Shown one piece after another: positions 45,953 to 54,150 of a stretch of 64,000 bases of DNA. The notes beneath the pieces are model-generated. The model was not told the DNA's origin. It ran no database searches and worked only from the letters and a program-made list of their open reading frames with translations. Source of the DNA: Mesorhizobium sp. M1E.F.Ca.ET.045.02.1.1 (GTDB lineage: Bacteria; Pseudomonadota; Alphaproteobacteria; Rhizobiales; Rhizobiaceae); contig NZ_CP034447.1 of NCBI RefSeq assembly GCF_003952485.1, positions 1,612,001-1,676,000 of the forward strand. The letters are read 5' to 3'. Position numbers and translations under genes: made by a program. The first letter of the stretch is position 1, and every line of letters starts with the position of its first letter.

Positions 45953-47088
45953 GCGACCCGGCGTCCTTCGCGCCAGACGGTGCGAACAACCGGCACGTGC
46001 TCGTCGACACGCACGCGCACGAGATCGGCGCGCCGGCCGGGCTCGATGACGCCGCGATCGCTAAGGCCGACCGCTTCCGCCGGGTTCTTCGAGACCATGG
46101 CGACCGCCCGCGGCAGCGAGATGCCCTCGACGACATCGCCGAGGAAGAAAGCCGACTGGATCAGGCTGAAGGGGATGTAGTCGGACGACAGGATGTCGAG
46201 CAGGCCGTCGCCGGCCAGCGCCCTGGCCGAGACATTGCCCGAATGCGAGGCGCCGCGCATGACGTTGGGCGCGCCCATCAGCACGCCGAGGCCTGCCGCC
46301 TTCGAGGCCTTTGCCGCCTCCTCGGTGGTCGGGAACTCGGCGACGCGCACACCCTGCTCCACCGCTTCGTCGACATGGCCGGCCGTCGCATCGTCATGGC
46401 TGGCGAGCACGATGCCGCGCTCGTGGCAGGCGGCGGAAATGAAGATGCGGTTCGGACCGGAGTTCATGGCCGATTCGGCCATCCGCTTCTCGCAGAATTT
46501 CTGGAAGTCGCGGTCGGTCAGCTTCAGCTTGCGCTGGTAGTAGTAGGCATAGGTCTCGAGGTTGACGAACTGGCGCTGGCCCGGCGCATGGTCCATCAGC
46601 GAGGCGAGCTTCACCCTGTCGTCGGTCTCGAAGTTGGCGAAGGCTTCCAGGCAGTCCGGCGCCGATACCTCGCAGCGCAGATGGATGAAATGGTCGGCCC
46701 TAAGCCGATCCTGGCGCACGCTGTCCTCGATCGCGTCGGCGAGCTTGCGCACGTCGTCGGACTTCAGGTCGGCGTCCTCGTCCATGCCGACGCGCAAGGC
46801 ATCGAGCACCGTGGTGATGCCGGCGGTCGCCACCTGGGCGTCGTGAGCAAGCACGGCGGCGATCGGGTTCCAGCGCACTTTCGGGCGCGGCGCGTAGTGG
46901 CCTTCGAGGTGGTCGGTGTGCAGCTCGACCAGACCCGGGATGATGTAGTCGCCGCCCATGTCCTCGCCGGCGCGGGCGGCGCCCGGCTCGATCGCGGCAA
47001 TCTGGCCATCGCGCAGCAGCAGCGAGCCCTCGACGATCTCGTCGGGCAGCACGATGCGGGCGTTGTTCAAAACGGTCTCGGCGGTCAT
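45949..47088 (-). CDS. phnM: Alpha-D-ribose 1-methylphosphonate 5-triphosphate diphosphatase
   Basis: A 379-residue amidohydrolase-superfamily enzyme with the metal motif VELHTDHLEGHYAPRPK near residue 55 and the second metal region LASHDDATAGH. PhnM removes pyrophosphate from the ribosyl-phosphonate triphosphate before C-P bond cleavage. It lies 54 bases after the DUF1045 gene and overlaps phnN, forming a three-gene transcript. Confidence 0.9.
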   Translation of the reverse strand: MTAETVLNNARIVLPDEIVEGSLLLRDGQIAAIEPGAARAGEDMGGDYIIPGLVELHTDHLEGHYAPRPKVRWNPIAAVLAHDAQVATAGITTVLDALRVGMDEDADLKSDDVRKLADAIEDSVRQDRLRADHFIHLRCEVSAPDCLEAFANFETDDRVKLASLMDHAPGQRQFVNLETYAYYYQRKLKLTDRDFQKFCEKRMAESAMNSGPNRIFISAACHERGIVLASHDDATAGHVDEAVEQGVRVAEFPTTEEAAKASKAAGLGVLMGAPNVMRGASHSGNVSARALAGDGLLDILSSDYIPFSLIQSAFFLGDVVEGISLPRAVAMVSKNPAEAVGLSDRGVIEPGRRADLVRVRVDEHVPVVRTVWREGRRVA

Positions 47089-47142
47089 TTCAGCAGTCCT
47101 ATTTCAAGCGATCATTTTGGGCGATCATATCAGGCGGTCAAA

Positions 47143-47850
47143 TCAGGCGGTCTTTCTGGCCGGGCGGCGCCCAAGCGCATGGTGGGAAAGCGCCATAAAC
47201 GGCGCGCCGGGCTCGGTTTCGACGAACAATGTCAGCGCATCCACCGGTACCGGACGCTGCAGCACATCCGCGAACAGGCTGTCGATTGCTGCACGAAGAC
47301 GTGGGCTTTCCTGTGGCCCGACGCGTCCCGACAACGTCATGTGGAAGCGGAACGTCTCGAAGACGTAAGGGTAGCCCCACTGGCACAGGTTGCGGAATTC
47401 CTGCGGCTTCAGGGAATCGGGGCTGCGCCGCTCGATCTCCGCTTCGGTCAGCGGCGCGCGGAAGCGGTCGAAGGCGCGCACGACCTCGCCGGCGAAGCTG
47501 TTGAGCGGCTCGAACGGAGTTTCAGGCACCAGGGCGAAGAAGCCGTCGATCTGGCCGACAACGAGGCGCGGGATGACGACCGGCGGCGTCGCCTCGGCGA
47601 AACTATCGAGGGCGGCGCGCAGCGAGGCTTCCGTCTCATTCGAAGCCAGCCCGAACGGCGCCTTAAGCGTCGCATGGAAGCCGTAGCGCCTGGCCGAAGC
47701 CGTGTGGAAAGCGACTTCCGCCGCCGACAGCTCACCTACGGCCTCGACCGGGCGCGTCGCCGCGCCGAAGGGATCGCGGCCAAGCCAATTGGCGGCGATG
47801 CGCGCCAGCGGCTCGTCCTGCCGTGGGGTGAAATAGATGGCGTAGCGCAT
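47143..47850 (-). CDS. DUF1045 phosphonate-operon protein (2H phosphoesterase-like)
   Basis: A 235-residue protein of the DUF1045 family found with phn genes. Two HxT motifs, FHATLKAP near residue 57 and FHMTLSGRV near 172, are the paired catalytic signatures of 2H phosphoesterases, which open cyclic phosphodiesters. A role on the cyclic ribose phosphate made by C-P lyase (the job of PhnP elsewhere) is a reasonable inference. It heads the phn block. Confidence 0.85.
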   Translation of the reverse strand: MRYAIYFTPRQDEPLARIAANWLGRDPFGAATRPVEAVGELSAAEVAFHTASARRYGFHATLKAPFGLASNETEASLRAALDSFAEATPPVVIPRLVVGQIDGFFALVPETPFEPLNSFAGEVVRAFDRFRAPLTEAEIERRSPDSLKPQEFRNLCQWGYPYVFETFRFHMTLSGRVGPQESPRLRAAIDSLFADVLQRPVPVDALTLFVETEPGAPFMALSHHALGRRPARKTA

Positions 47851-47997
47851 GGAAAGTCCTCGTCAGACCGCTGCCATAGGTGATTTCCATGACGGATTGA
47901 CGAAGCTTTCATGGGTTTTCGAAGGCAAACAACCCCTGGCGGTCCTTAGCCGACGATTTTCCCGAGCTGGACCAACAAGTTGAGCGTCATAAAGAGC

Positions 47998-48810
47998 TCA
48001 GGCCTTCATCAGCCATTCGTGCTCGGCCGCGTTGTGGAATTTCCACGTCCGCTTCGGGCCGGCCATGACGTTGAGGTAGTAGAGATCGTAGCCGTGGCAG
48101 GCCGCGCACGGGTGATAGCCCTTCGGCACCAGCACGACATCGCCGTCCTCGATCGCCATCGCCTCGTCCAGATCGCGCACGCCGTTCCTGTCGGCATCGG
48201 TGTAGACGCGCTGGAAGGCGAAGCCCTGCGGCGGATTGAGGCGGTGGTAATAGGTCTCCTCGAGATAGGACTCCGCGGGGAGATTGTCCTGGTCGTGCTT
48301 GTGCGGCGGATAGCTGGAGGTGTGGCCACCGGGAGTTATGACCTCGACCACCAGCAGCGAGTCGGCCGGCTTACCCTCGGGCAGGATGTTGGTAACGTAG
48401 CGGGTATTGGTGCCCTTGCCGCGCACTTCCTGGCCGAGATCGTCAGGCCCGATGACGCGGACGGGAAGACCACCGGCAAGGCCCGGCGCCGAGCAGACGG
48501 CGAGCTCCAGCTCGGTGTCGGCGGTCACCGACCAGTCGGAGCCTTGCGGCACATAGACCGACCAGGGCTTGCCCTCGAAGGGCGACATGCGCTCGCCGAG
48601 CAGGCCGAGATCCTTGCCGCCGGCGGATGTCTTGCCCTTGCCGGTAACGAAGACCAGGCAGACCTCGCGATCGCCCGTCTTGCCGGCTGCGGTCTCGCCC
48701 GGCCGCAAGCGGTGGAGATCGAAACCGACATAAGTCCAGCCGGCGCTTTGCGGGGTGACGTGGGCGACGTGGCCGTGGCCCTTGTCGGCCTTGACGAGCA
48801 GTTTCGACAT
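47998..48810 (-). CDS. iolB: 5-deoxy-glucuronate isomerase
   Basis: A 270-residue cupin-type isomerase with GWTYVGFDLHRLRPGE, the metal-binding GGHTSSYPPHKHD and the terminal VPKGYHPCAACHGYDLYYLNVMAG region typical of IolB. It converts 5-deoxy-glucuronate to 5-dehydro-2-deoxy-gluconate in inositol breakdown. ATG 48810 has GAAGGAG upstream; the frame continues further but reads through the small membrane gene. It is the last gene of the iolC-D-E-B unit. Confidence 0.92.
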   Translation of the reverse strand: MSKLLVKADKGHGHVAHVTPQSAGWTYVGFDLHRLRPGETAAGKTGDREVCLVFVTGKGKTSAGGKDLGLLGERMSPFEGKPWSVYVPQGSDWSVTADTELELAVCSAPGLAGGLPVRVIGPDDLGQEVRGKGTNTRYVTNILPEGKPADSLLVVEVITPGGHTSSYPPHKHDQDNLPAESYLEETYYHRLNPPQGFAFQRVYTDADRNGVRDLDEAMAIEDGDVVLVPKGYHPCAACHGYDLYYLNVMAGPKRTWKFHNAAEHEWLMKA

Positions 48811-48815
48811 TGCGG

Positions 48816-49028
48816 TCACTCCTTCGGTTCGGGGCCGGCCTTGTTCTCCTCGGCCGGCTTGTAGAGGTAGAAGAACTGCCACACCGCGTAGCCGGCGAAG
48901 CCGAGCGCGATGACGCCCCAGAAGGGCGTGCCGGAGGCGAATTCGATCACCGACCAGATCAAACAGACGGCCACGACGGCGATGCGTCGCCACAATGGCC
49001 GGAAGAAGGGGTGCTCATAGTCTTTCAT
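48816..49028 (-). CDS. Small two-helix membrane protein inside the iol operon
   Basis: A 70-residue protein (MKDYEHPFFRPLWRR) with two predicted membrane helices, IAVVAVCLIWSVIEF and FWGVIALGFAGYAVWQFFYLY, and a charged tail (KPAEENKAGPEPKE). A basic cluster before helix 1 suggests the N-terminus is inside. It stops 5 bases before the iolB ATG and supplies iolB's ribosome site. The function is unknown; the helix pair recalls accessory subunits, but I recognise no family. Confidence 0.7.
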   Translation of the reverse strand: MKDYEHPFFRPLWRRIAVVAVCLIWSVIEFASGTPFWGVIALGFAGYAVWQFFYLYKPAEENKAGPEPKE

Positions 49029-49092
49029 CGCGCCAATCCAGGATCTGCCCAAAGCGCAACGGATAAACCGCGCGCCATGGCAAATCCACCGT

Positions 49093-50007
49093 TTACGCCG
49101 GGAAGCCTTGCGTCTCCACCGTATAGCCGGCGGCCGTCATCACCCGCATCAGTTCCTTGTGCCCGACCTGCGCCATCTTGAGCGGCGGGTTCTTCTTCGG
49201 GTCCTGCTCGGCCTCGACCACGAACCAGCCTTCATAGCCGTGGTCGGCGAACTTCTGCACGATGGCGCCGAAATCGAGCGAGCCGTCGCCCGGCACGGTG
49301 AAGGCGCCGAGCGCCACGGCATCGAGGAAGGACTGTTTCGTGCGGTCGAGGCTGTCGATGACGCCCATGCGCACATCCTTCACATGGACGTGGTTGATGC
49401 GCTTGTGATGGTTGTCGATGGCGCGCAGCACGTCGCCGCCGGCAAAGGCGAGATGGCCGGCATCGAGCAACAGCGGGATGCCTTCGCCGGAATGGCGCAT
49501 GAAGGAATCGAGCTCCGGCTCGGTCTCGACCACAGCCGCCATGTGGTGGTGATAGGAGAGCGGCATGCCTTGATCGGCGCACCATTCGCCGAATTCGGTG
49601 ACGCGACGGCCATAGGCCTTCATCTCGTCACCGGTGAGCTTCGGCTTGGTGGCCAGAGGCTTGGAGCGGTCGCCCTGGATGGAACGACCGACCTCGCCAT
49701 AGACGATGCAGGGCGCGTCGACCGCCTTGAACAGGTCGATCATCGGCTGGATACGATCCTTGTTCCTGGCCAGGTCCTCGTTGACCAGCGTGCCGGAGAA
49801 CCAGCCGCCGCAGAGCGTGACGTCGGCTTCCTTCAGGATCGGCAGCATCACTTTCGGATCGTTGGGGAAGCGGCGGCCCATCTCCATGCCGGTGAAGCCC
49901 GCCGAGCGCGACTGGCGCAGACACTCCTCCAGCGACACGTCATCGCTCAATTCCACGAGATCGTCATTCCACCACGCGATGGGGGACATGCCCAGTTTGG
50001 CTTTCAA
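49093..50007 (-). CDS. iolE: Myo-inosose-2 dehydratase
   Basis: A 304-residue TIM-barrel dehydratase with GMSPIAWWNDDLVELSDDVS, LCGGWFSGTLV, YHHHMAAVVETEPELD, LLDAGHLAFAGGD, HVKDVRMG and VVEAEQDPKKNPP. The Glu, Asp and His residues of these motifs form the metal site. It dehydrates 2-keto-myo-inositol to the diketone used by IolD. The start codon is TTG at 50007, spaced 8 bases after GGAG; an internal ATG at 49989 would remove conserved residues. Confidence 0.92.
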   Translation of the reverse strand: MKAKLGMSPIAWWNDDLVELSDDVSLEECLRQSRSAGFTGMEMGRRFPNDPKVMLPILKEADVTLCGGWFSGTLVNEDLARNKDRIQPMIDLFKAVDAPCIVYGEVGRSIQGDRSKPLATKPKLTGDEMKAYGRRVTEFGEWCADQGMPLSYHHHMAAVVETEPELDSFMRHSGEGIPLLLDAGHLAFAGGDVLRAIDNHHKRINHVHVKDVRMGVIDSLDRTKQSFLDAVALGAFTVPGDGSLDFGAIVQKFADHGYEGWFVVEAEQDPKKNPPLKMAQVGHKELMRVMTAAGYTVETQGFPA

Positions 50008-50033
50008 GTCGTCACTCCAGTATCAGGTTCGTG

Positions 50034-50142
50034 CCTACCCTCCCCCTTGTGGGGAGGGTCGCTGCGCAGCAGCGGGGTGGGATGCGGCGCCGACCCCCAC
50101 CCGGACTTTCGGGTCCGACCTCCCCACAAGGGGGAGGTAGGG
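50034..50142. repeat. Nested palindromic intergenic repeat, copy 4
   Basis: Arms CTACCCTCCCCCTTGTGG and complement enclose GTCGCTGCGCAGCAGC and CCCGGACTTTCGGGTCC hairpins. Unlike the other copies it lies inside an operon, between iolD and iolE, so it will be part of the transcript and may set the iolD:iolE ratio. Confidence 0.78.
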
Positions 50143-50159
50143 AGTTGGCGGCGCCGGCT

Positions 50160-52010
50160 TTAGTCACCGATGCTCTGCATCTGCTTTTTGCCCTCATACG
50201 CCTTGCGCGCGGCGTTTACCTGTGCCCGCGATGAGACTTCCGGCACGGCGACATCCCACCAATGGCCGCCGGCCTCGGTCGACACCAGCGGATCGGTGTC
50301 GATGACCAGCACGGTGGTCTTGCTGTTTTGCTTCGCCTTGGCCAGCGCCGTCTCCAGCTCGGCTATCGACGCCACCTTCTCGGCGACGGCGCCGAGGCTT
50401 GCCGCGTGGGCGGCGAAGTCGACGTCGGGCATCACCTCGTGGCGCGCGTCCTTGAGCAGATTGTTGAAGTTGGCGCCGCCGGTCGCCATCTGCAGCCGGT
50501 TGATGCAGCCATAGCCGCGGTTGTCGAGCAGCACGATGGTGAGTTTCAGGCCGAGCATCACCGAAGTCGCGATCTCGGAATTGAGCATCAAATAGGAGCC
50601 GTCGCCGACCATGACGACGACCTCCTGATCGGGCTTGGCCATCTTGACGCCGAGGCCACCGGCGATCTCATAGCCCATGGTCGAGAAGCCGTATTCGGCG
50701 TGGTAGGAGCCGGGCGCGCCCGCCTGCCAGAGCTTGTGCAATTCGCCCGGCAGACCGCCGGCGGCATGCAGCAAGGTGACGCCGGAGCCCATGGCGCGCT
50801 GCACGGCGCCAATCACCTGCGCGTCCGAGGGATAGGCGGCATTGGTCGAGGCCGTGACCTTGGCGGCGGCGGCCTGCCAGTCCTTCTTGCCCTTCAGCGC
50901 ATTGTCGGTCCAGGCGGTTGGCGCCTTCCAGCCTTTCAGCGCGGCACTGAGTTCGGCCAGGCCTTCGGCCGCGTCGGCGACCAGCGGCAGCGCCCAGTGC
51001 TTGCCGGCGTCGAAGACCTGGGTATTTAGCCCAATGATGGTGCGGCCGGCATTCTTGAACAACGCCCAGGAGCCGGTGGTGAAATCCTGCAGCCGGGTGC
51101 CGACGGCGAGCACGACATCGGCTTCCTCGGCCAGCCGGTTGGCGGCTGAGGTGCCGGTGACGCCGACCGCCGCCATGTTGAGCGGATGATCGTCGGAGAG
51201 CGAAGACTTGCCGCCTTGCGTCTCGCAGACCGGAATGCCGGCGCCCTGCACCAGCTTGGCCAGTTCTCCCGAAGCCTGCGAATAAAGGACGCCGCCGCCG
51301 GCGATCACCAGCGGCTTCTTGGCGCCCTTCAGCGCCGCGACGGCGTTCGCCAGCTCGTGGCGATCCGGGCGAACCCTGCGCGGCGTCCAGACGCGCTCAG
51401 CGAACAGGCTTTCGGGATAATCATAGGCCTCGGCCTGCACGTCCTGGCAGAGCGAGAGCGTGACCGGGCCACATTCGGCCGGATCGGTCAGGACCTGCAT
51501 GGCGCGGTTCAGCGCCGGGATGATCTGCTCGGGCCGCGTGATGCGGTCGAAATAGCGTGAGACGGCGCGGAAGCAGTCGTTGACGCTCGCCGTGCCGTCG
51601 GAGAAATCCTCGGCCTGCTGCAGCACCGGGTCGGGCAGGCGGTTGGCGAAGACATCGCCGGGGAGCAGAAGCACCGGCAGCCGGTTGACATGGGCGAGGG
51701 CTGCCGCCGTCACCATGTTCAGCGCGCCGGGGCCGATCGAAGTGGTGGCGGCCATGAAGCGGCGGCGGAAATTCGCCTTGGCGTAGCCTATCGCCGCATG
51801 CGCCATCGCTTGCTCGTTATGGGCGCGGAAGGTCGGCAGCTCGTCGCGCACCTGGTAGAGCGCCTCGCCGATGCCGGCGACGTTGCCATGGCCGAAGATC
51901 GCCCAGACGCCGCCGAAGATCGGCACTCGTCTGCCGTCGATCTCCGTCATCTGGCGGGACAGAAAGCGGGTCAGCGCCTGCGCCATCGTCAGGCGAACGG
52001 TCTTGGTCAT
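50160..52010 (-). CDS. iolD: 3D-(3,5/4)-trihydroxycyclohexane-1,2-dione acylhydrolase
   Basis: A 616-residue thiamine-diphosphate enzyme. The N-terminal Pyr domain has GVWAIFGHGNVAGIGEAL with its catalytic Glu further on, and the PP domain carries VGDGSYLMLNSEI through LLDNRGYG, the GDG-to-N ThDP/Mg motif. It hydrolytically opens the inositol-derived ring to 5-deoxy-glucuronate. GGAGGAAAAC precedes the ATG. It lies 51 bases after iolC. Confidence 0.93.
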   Translation of the reverse strand: MTKTVRLTMAQALTRFLSRQMTEIDGRRVPIFGGVWAIFGHGNVAGIGEALYQVRDELPTFRAHNEQAMAHAAIGYAKANFRRRFMAATTSIGPGALNMVTAAALAHVNRLPVLLLPGDVFANRLPDPVLQQAEDFSDGTASVNDCFRAVSRYFDRITRPEQIIPALNRAMQVLTDPAECGPVTLSLCQDVQAEAYDYPESLFAERVWTPRRVRPDRHELANAVAALKGAKKPLVIAGGGVLYSQASGELAKLVQGAGIPVCETQGGKSSLSDDHPLNMAAVGVTGTSAANRLAEEADVVLAVGTRLQDFTTGSWALFKNAGRTIIGLNTQVFDAGKHWALPLVADAAEGLAELSAALKGWKAPTAWTDNALKGKKDWQAAAAKVTASTNAAYPSDAQVIGAVQRAMGSGVTLLHAAGGLPGELHKLWQAGAPGSYHAEYGFSTMGYEIAGGLGVKMAKPDQEVVVMVGDGSYLMLNSEIATSVMLGLKLTIVLLDNRGYGCINRLQMATGGANFNNLLKDARHEVMPDVDFAAHAASLGAVAEKVASIAELETALAKAKQNSKTTVLVIDTDPLVSTEAGGHWWDVAVPEVSSRAQVNAARKAYEGKKQMQSIGD

Positions 52011-52061
52011 TGTCGTTTTCCTCCGGCTTTCCTTGTGCCGTCTTGTTATGCGGCCGCCTTC

Positions 52062-53996
52062 TTATGCTGCTTTACGGCCGCGCGCGGCAAGCCATGCCTC
52101 GGTCAGTTGCTCGAAGCGCGAGGCCATGTCGGCGACGGCCTCGTCGTCCGACATTTTTCCGGCCAGCCATTGTTCGGCGGCGTTGATGAAGATGGTGCGA
52201 CCGACGGCAAATCCCTTGACGATGGGCGCATTGCTCGTTGCGGCAAAGGCCGCGACCAACTCGTCCTGCGGCGCCTCGAGACCGAGCAGCACGACGCCGC
52301 GGCACCATGGGTCGTTCTTGACGATCACCTGCTCGATCTTCGCCCAGGCGTTGGCGGACGCCTGCGGCTCGAGCTTCCACCAGTCGGGCTTGATGCCCAG
52401 CGCATAGAGCTCTTCAAGCGCGCGCGGAATGGTGGTGTCGTCGAGCTTGCCGTGCTTGCCGGCGATGATCTCGACGAGAAGTTCCCTGCCGACTTTCCGC
52501 GCCGCCTCGAACAGGGCCCGCAGCTTCTGCTGCTGCTCGGTCTTCAGCGCTTCCGGATCGTCCGGGCGATAGAAGCACAGGCATTTGATGCAGTGGTCGA
52601 CCGGCCATTCGACCAGTTGCGAGCCGATATCCTGCGAGAATTCGAAGCGTAGCGGCCGCGAGCCAGGCAACTCGACCGGGCGGCCGAGCCAGGCGAAGGG
52701 ATGGCGGGCGAATTCGAACATCGCGTCGCGGCCATATTTCTCGTCGATCAGCATGCCGTAGCCGTCGCGGCCGGCGGCGACCTTGGCCGCCGCCTTGACC
52801 GTGAGCACCTTGAAGTCGGGGATGCGCGCAGCATCGGCGCCGACTCTAGCCGCGACGTCCTCCAGCTGGATGCGATGATCGCAGGCGAGCGCCATCAGCG
52901 AGGGAATGTCGCGCCGCCGCGTCGTCGCCCAATGGATGTGGTTGATCGCCTCGTCCTTGCGCAGCGCCAGATGCTTGCTGCCGTGCTTCAGGAAGAACTG
53001 CAGTTCCTCGAAGGTCGGATATTCCGGGGCGCAGAGCAGGCGCGACACCGCGAAGGCGCCGCAGGCGTTGGCCCAGGTGGCGGCCGTGGCAAAGCTTTCG
53101 CCGCCCAGCCAGCCGCGCAGGAAGCCGGACATGAAGGCGTCGCCGGCGCCGAGCACGTTGTAGACCTCGATCGGGAAACCCTTGCCGACGATGCCGTCCT
53201 CGAGGTCGTCGCTGATCGGCCCGTCATAGACGATGCAGCCCTTGGCGCCGCGCTTGAGCACGATGGTGGCCGCGGACAAGGAGCGGATCGTCTTCAGCGC
53301 GCTCAGGCAATCGTCGGCGCCCGACGCAATCATGATCTCCTCCTCGGTGCCGACGATGAGATCGCAATCGGGCAGCACGGTCTTCAGCTGCGCCGAGACG
53401 CGATCGGATTTGACGTAACGCTCGAAGCCTTCGGCATGGCCGGCGAGGCCCCAGAGGTTCGGACGGTAGTCGATGTCGAAGACCACCTTGCCGCCTTTGG
53501 CCTTCATGAGGCGGATCGCCTTGCGCTGCGCGGCGTCCGAGTTGGGGCGAGAGAAATGCGTGCCGGTGACGACGACGGCGCGGGCCGAGGCGATGAAGGC
53601 TTCATCGATGTCCTCTTCCGCCAACGCCATGTCGGCGCAGTCGGAGCGATAAAAAATCATCGGCGAGACGCCTTCGTCCTCGACGGAAAGCAGGACGAGC
53701 GCGGTCAGCCGCTCCTTGTCGGTCTTCAGTCCGTCGACCGAGACGCCCTCACGCCGAAGCTGCTCGCGGATGAAGCGGCCCATCTGCTCGTCGCCGACGC
53801 GGGTGAGCAGCGCCGAGCGCAGGCCGAGCCTTGCCGTGCCGACGGAAATATTGGCCGGGCAGCCGCCGACCGACTTGGCGAAGGAGGTGATGTCCTCCAG
53901 GCGCGAGCCGATCTGCTGTCCATAGAGATCGACCGAGGCGCGGCCGATCGTGATGACGTCGAGCGGCGGATATTTCGCTTCCACGGCTTCGCCCAT
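52062..53996 (-). CDS. iolC: 5-dehydro-2-deoxygluconokinase fused to DUF2090 aldolase-like domain
   Basis: A 644-residue fusion. Residues about 1-325 are a PfkB-family kinase (TIGRASVDLYG, SVGGCPANISVG, and catalytic NVLGAGDAFMSGFLRG with the GAGD anion hole). Residues about 340-640 are a DUF2090 domain (LMALACDHRIQLEDVA, LVEWPVDHCIKCLCFY). The kinase phosphorylates 5-dehydro-2-deoxygluconate; the second domain probably cleaves the product like IolJ, giving malonate semialdehyde and dihydroxyacetone phosphate. No separate iolJ is present. GGGAGG precedes the ATG. Confidence 0.92.
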   Translation of the reverse strand: MGEAVEAKYPPLDVITIGRASVDLYGQQIGSRLEDITSFAKSVGGCPANISVGTARLGLRSALLTRVGDEQMGRFIREQLRREGVSVDGLKTDKERLTALVLLSVEDEGVSPMIFYRSDCADMALAEEDIDEAFIASARAVVVTGTHFSRPNSDAAQRKAIRLMKAKGGKVVFDIDYRPNLWGLAGHAEGFERYVKSDRVSAQLKTVLPDCDLIVGTEEEIMIASGADDCLSALKTIRSLSAATIVLKRGAKGCIVYDGPISDDLEDGIVGKGFPIEVYNVLGAGDAFMSGFLRGWLGGESFATAATWANACGAFAVSRLLCAPEYPTFEELQFFLKHGSKHLALRKDEAINHIHWATTRRRDIPSLMALACDHRIQLEDVAARVGADAARIPDFKVLTVKAAAKVAAGRDGYGMLIDEKYGRDAMFEFARHPFAWLGRPVELPGSRPLRFEFSQDIGSQLVEWPVDHCIKCLCFYRPDDPEALKTEQQQKLRALFEAARKVGRELLVEIIAGKHGKLDDTTIPRALEELYALGIKPDWWKLEPQASANAWAKIEQVIVKNDPWCRGVVLLGLEAPQDELVAAFAATSNAPIVKGFAVGRTIFINAAEQWLAGKMSDDEAVADMASRFEQLTEAWLAARGRKAA

Positions 53997-54078
53997 TCGA
54001 ACCTCCCATCGGCCTTGTTGTGCAGAGCAGCGTCGTTGTGGGCAGCACGCGAGGACGGCAGCGTGGCGCCGTCAATAT

Positions 54079-54122
54079 GAAATAATAATTCCAATCCATA
54101 GTCAATATGGAATGAGCATTCC
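54079..54122. promoter_or_regulatory. Tandem candidate IolR operators upstream of iolC
   Basis: GGAATGAGCATTCC at 54109-54122 is an exact GGAA-N6-TTCC palindrome. A near copy, GAAATAATAATTCC, lies at 54079-54092, and each is preceded by GTCAATATG, giving a 30-bp tandem. The motif matches the GGAA-N6-TTCC consensus I recall for the RpiR-type IolR of Sinorhizobium meliloti. The sites lie 83-126 bases before the iolC start codon. Confidence 0.7.
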
Positions 54123-54150
54123 CGGATGGAAAAACGCTGACGCGAGGCGG

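Noticed and set aside
45997..47883. 628-codon plus-strand frame opposite phnM and DUF1045
   Set aside because: Antisense to two recognised genes; no motif, no start signal.
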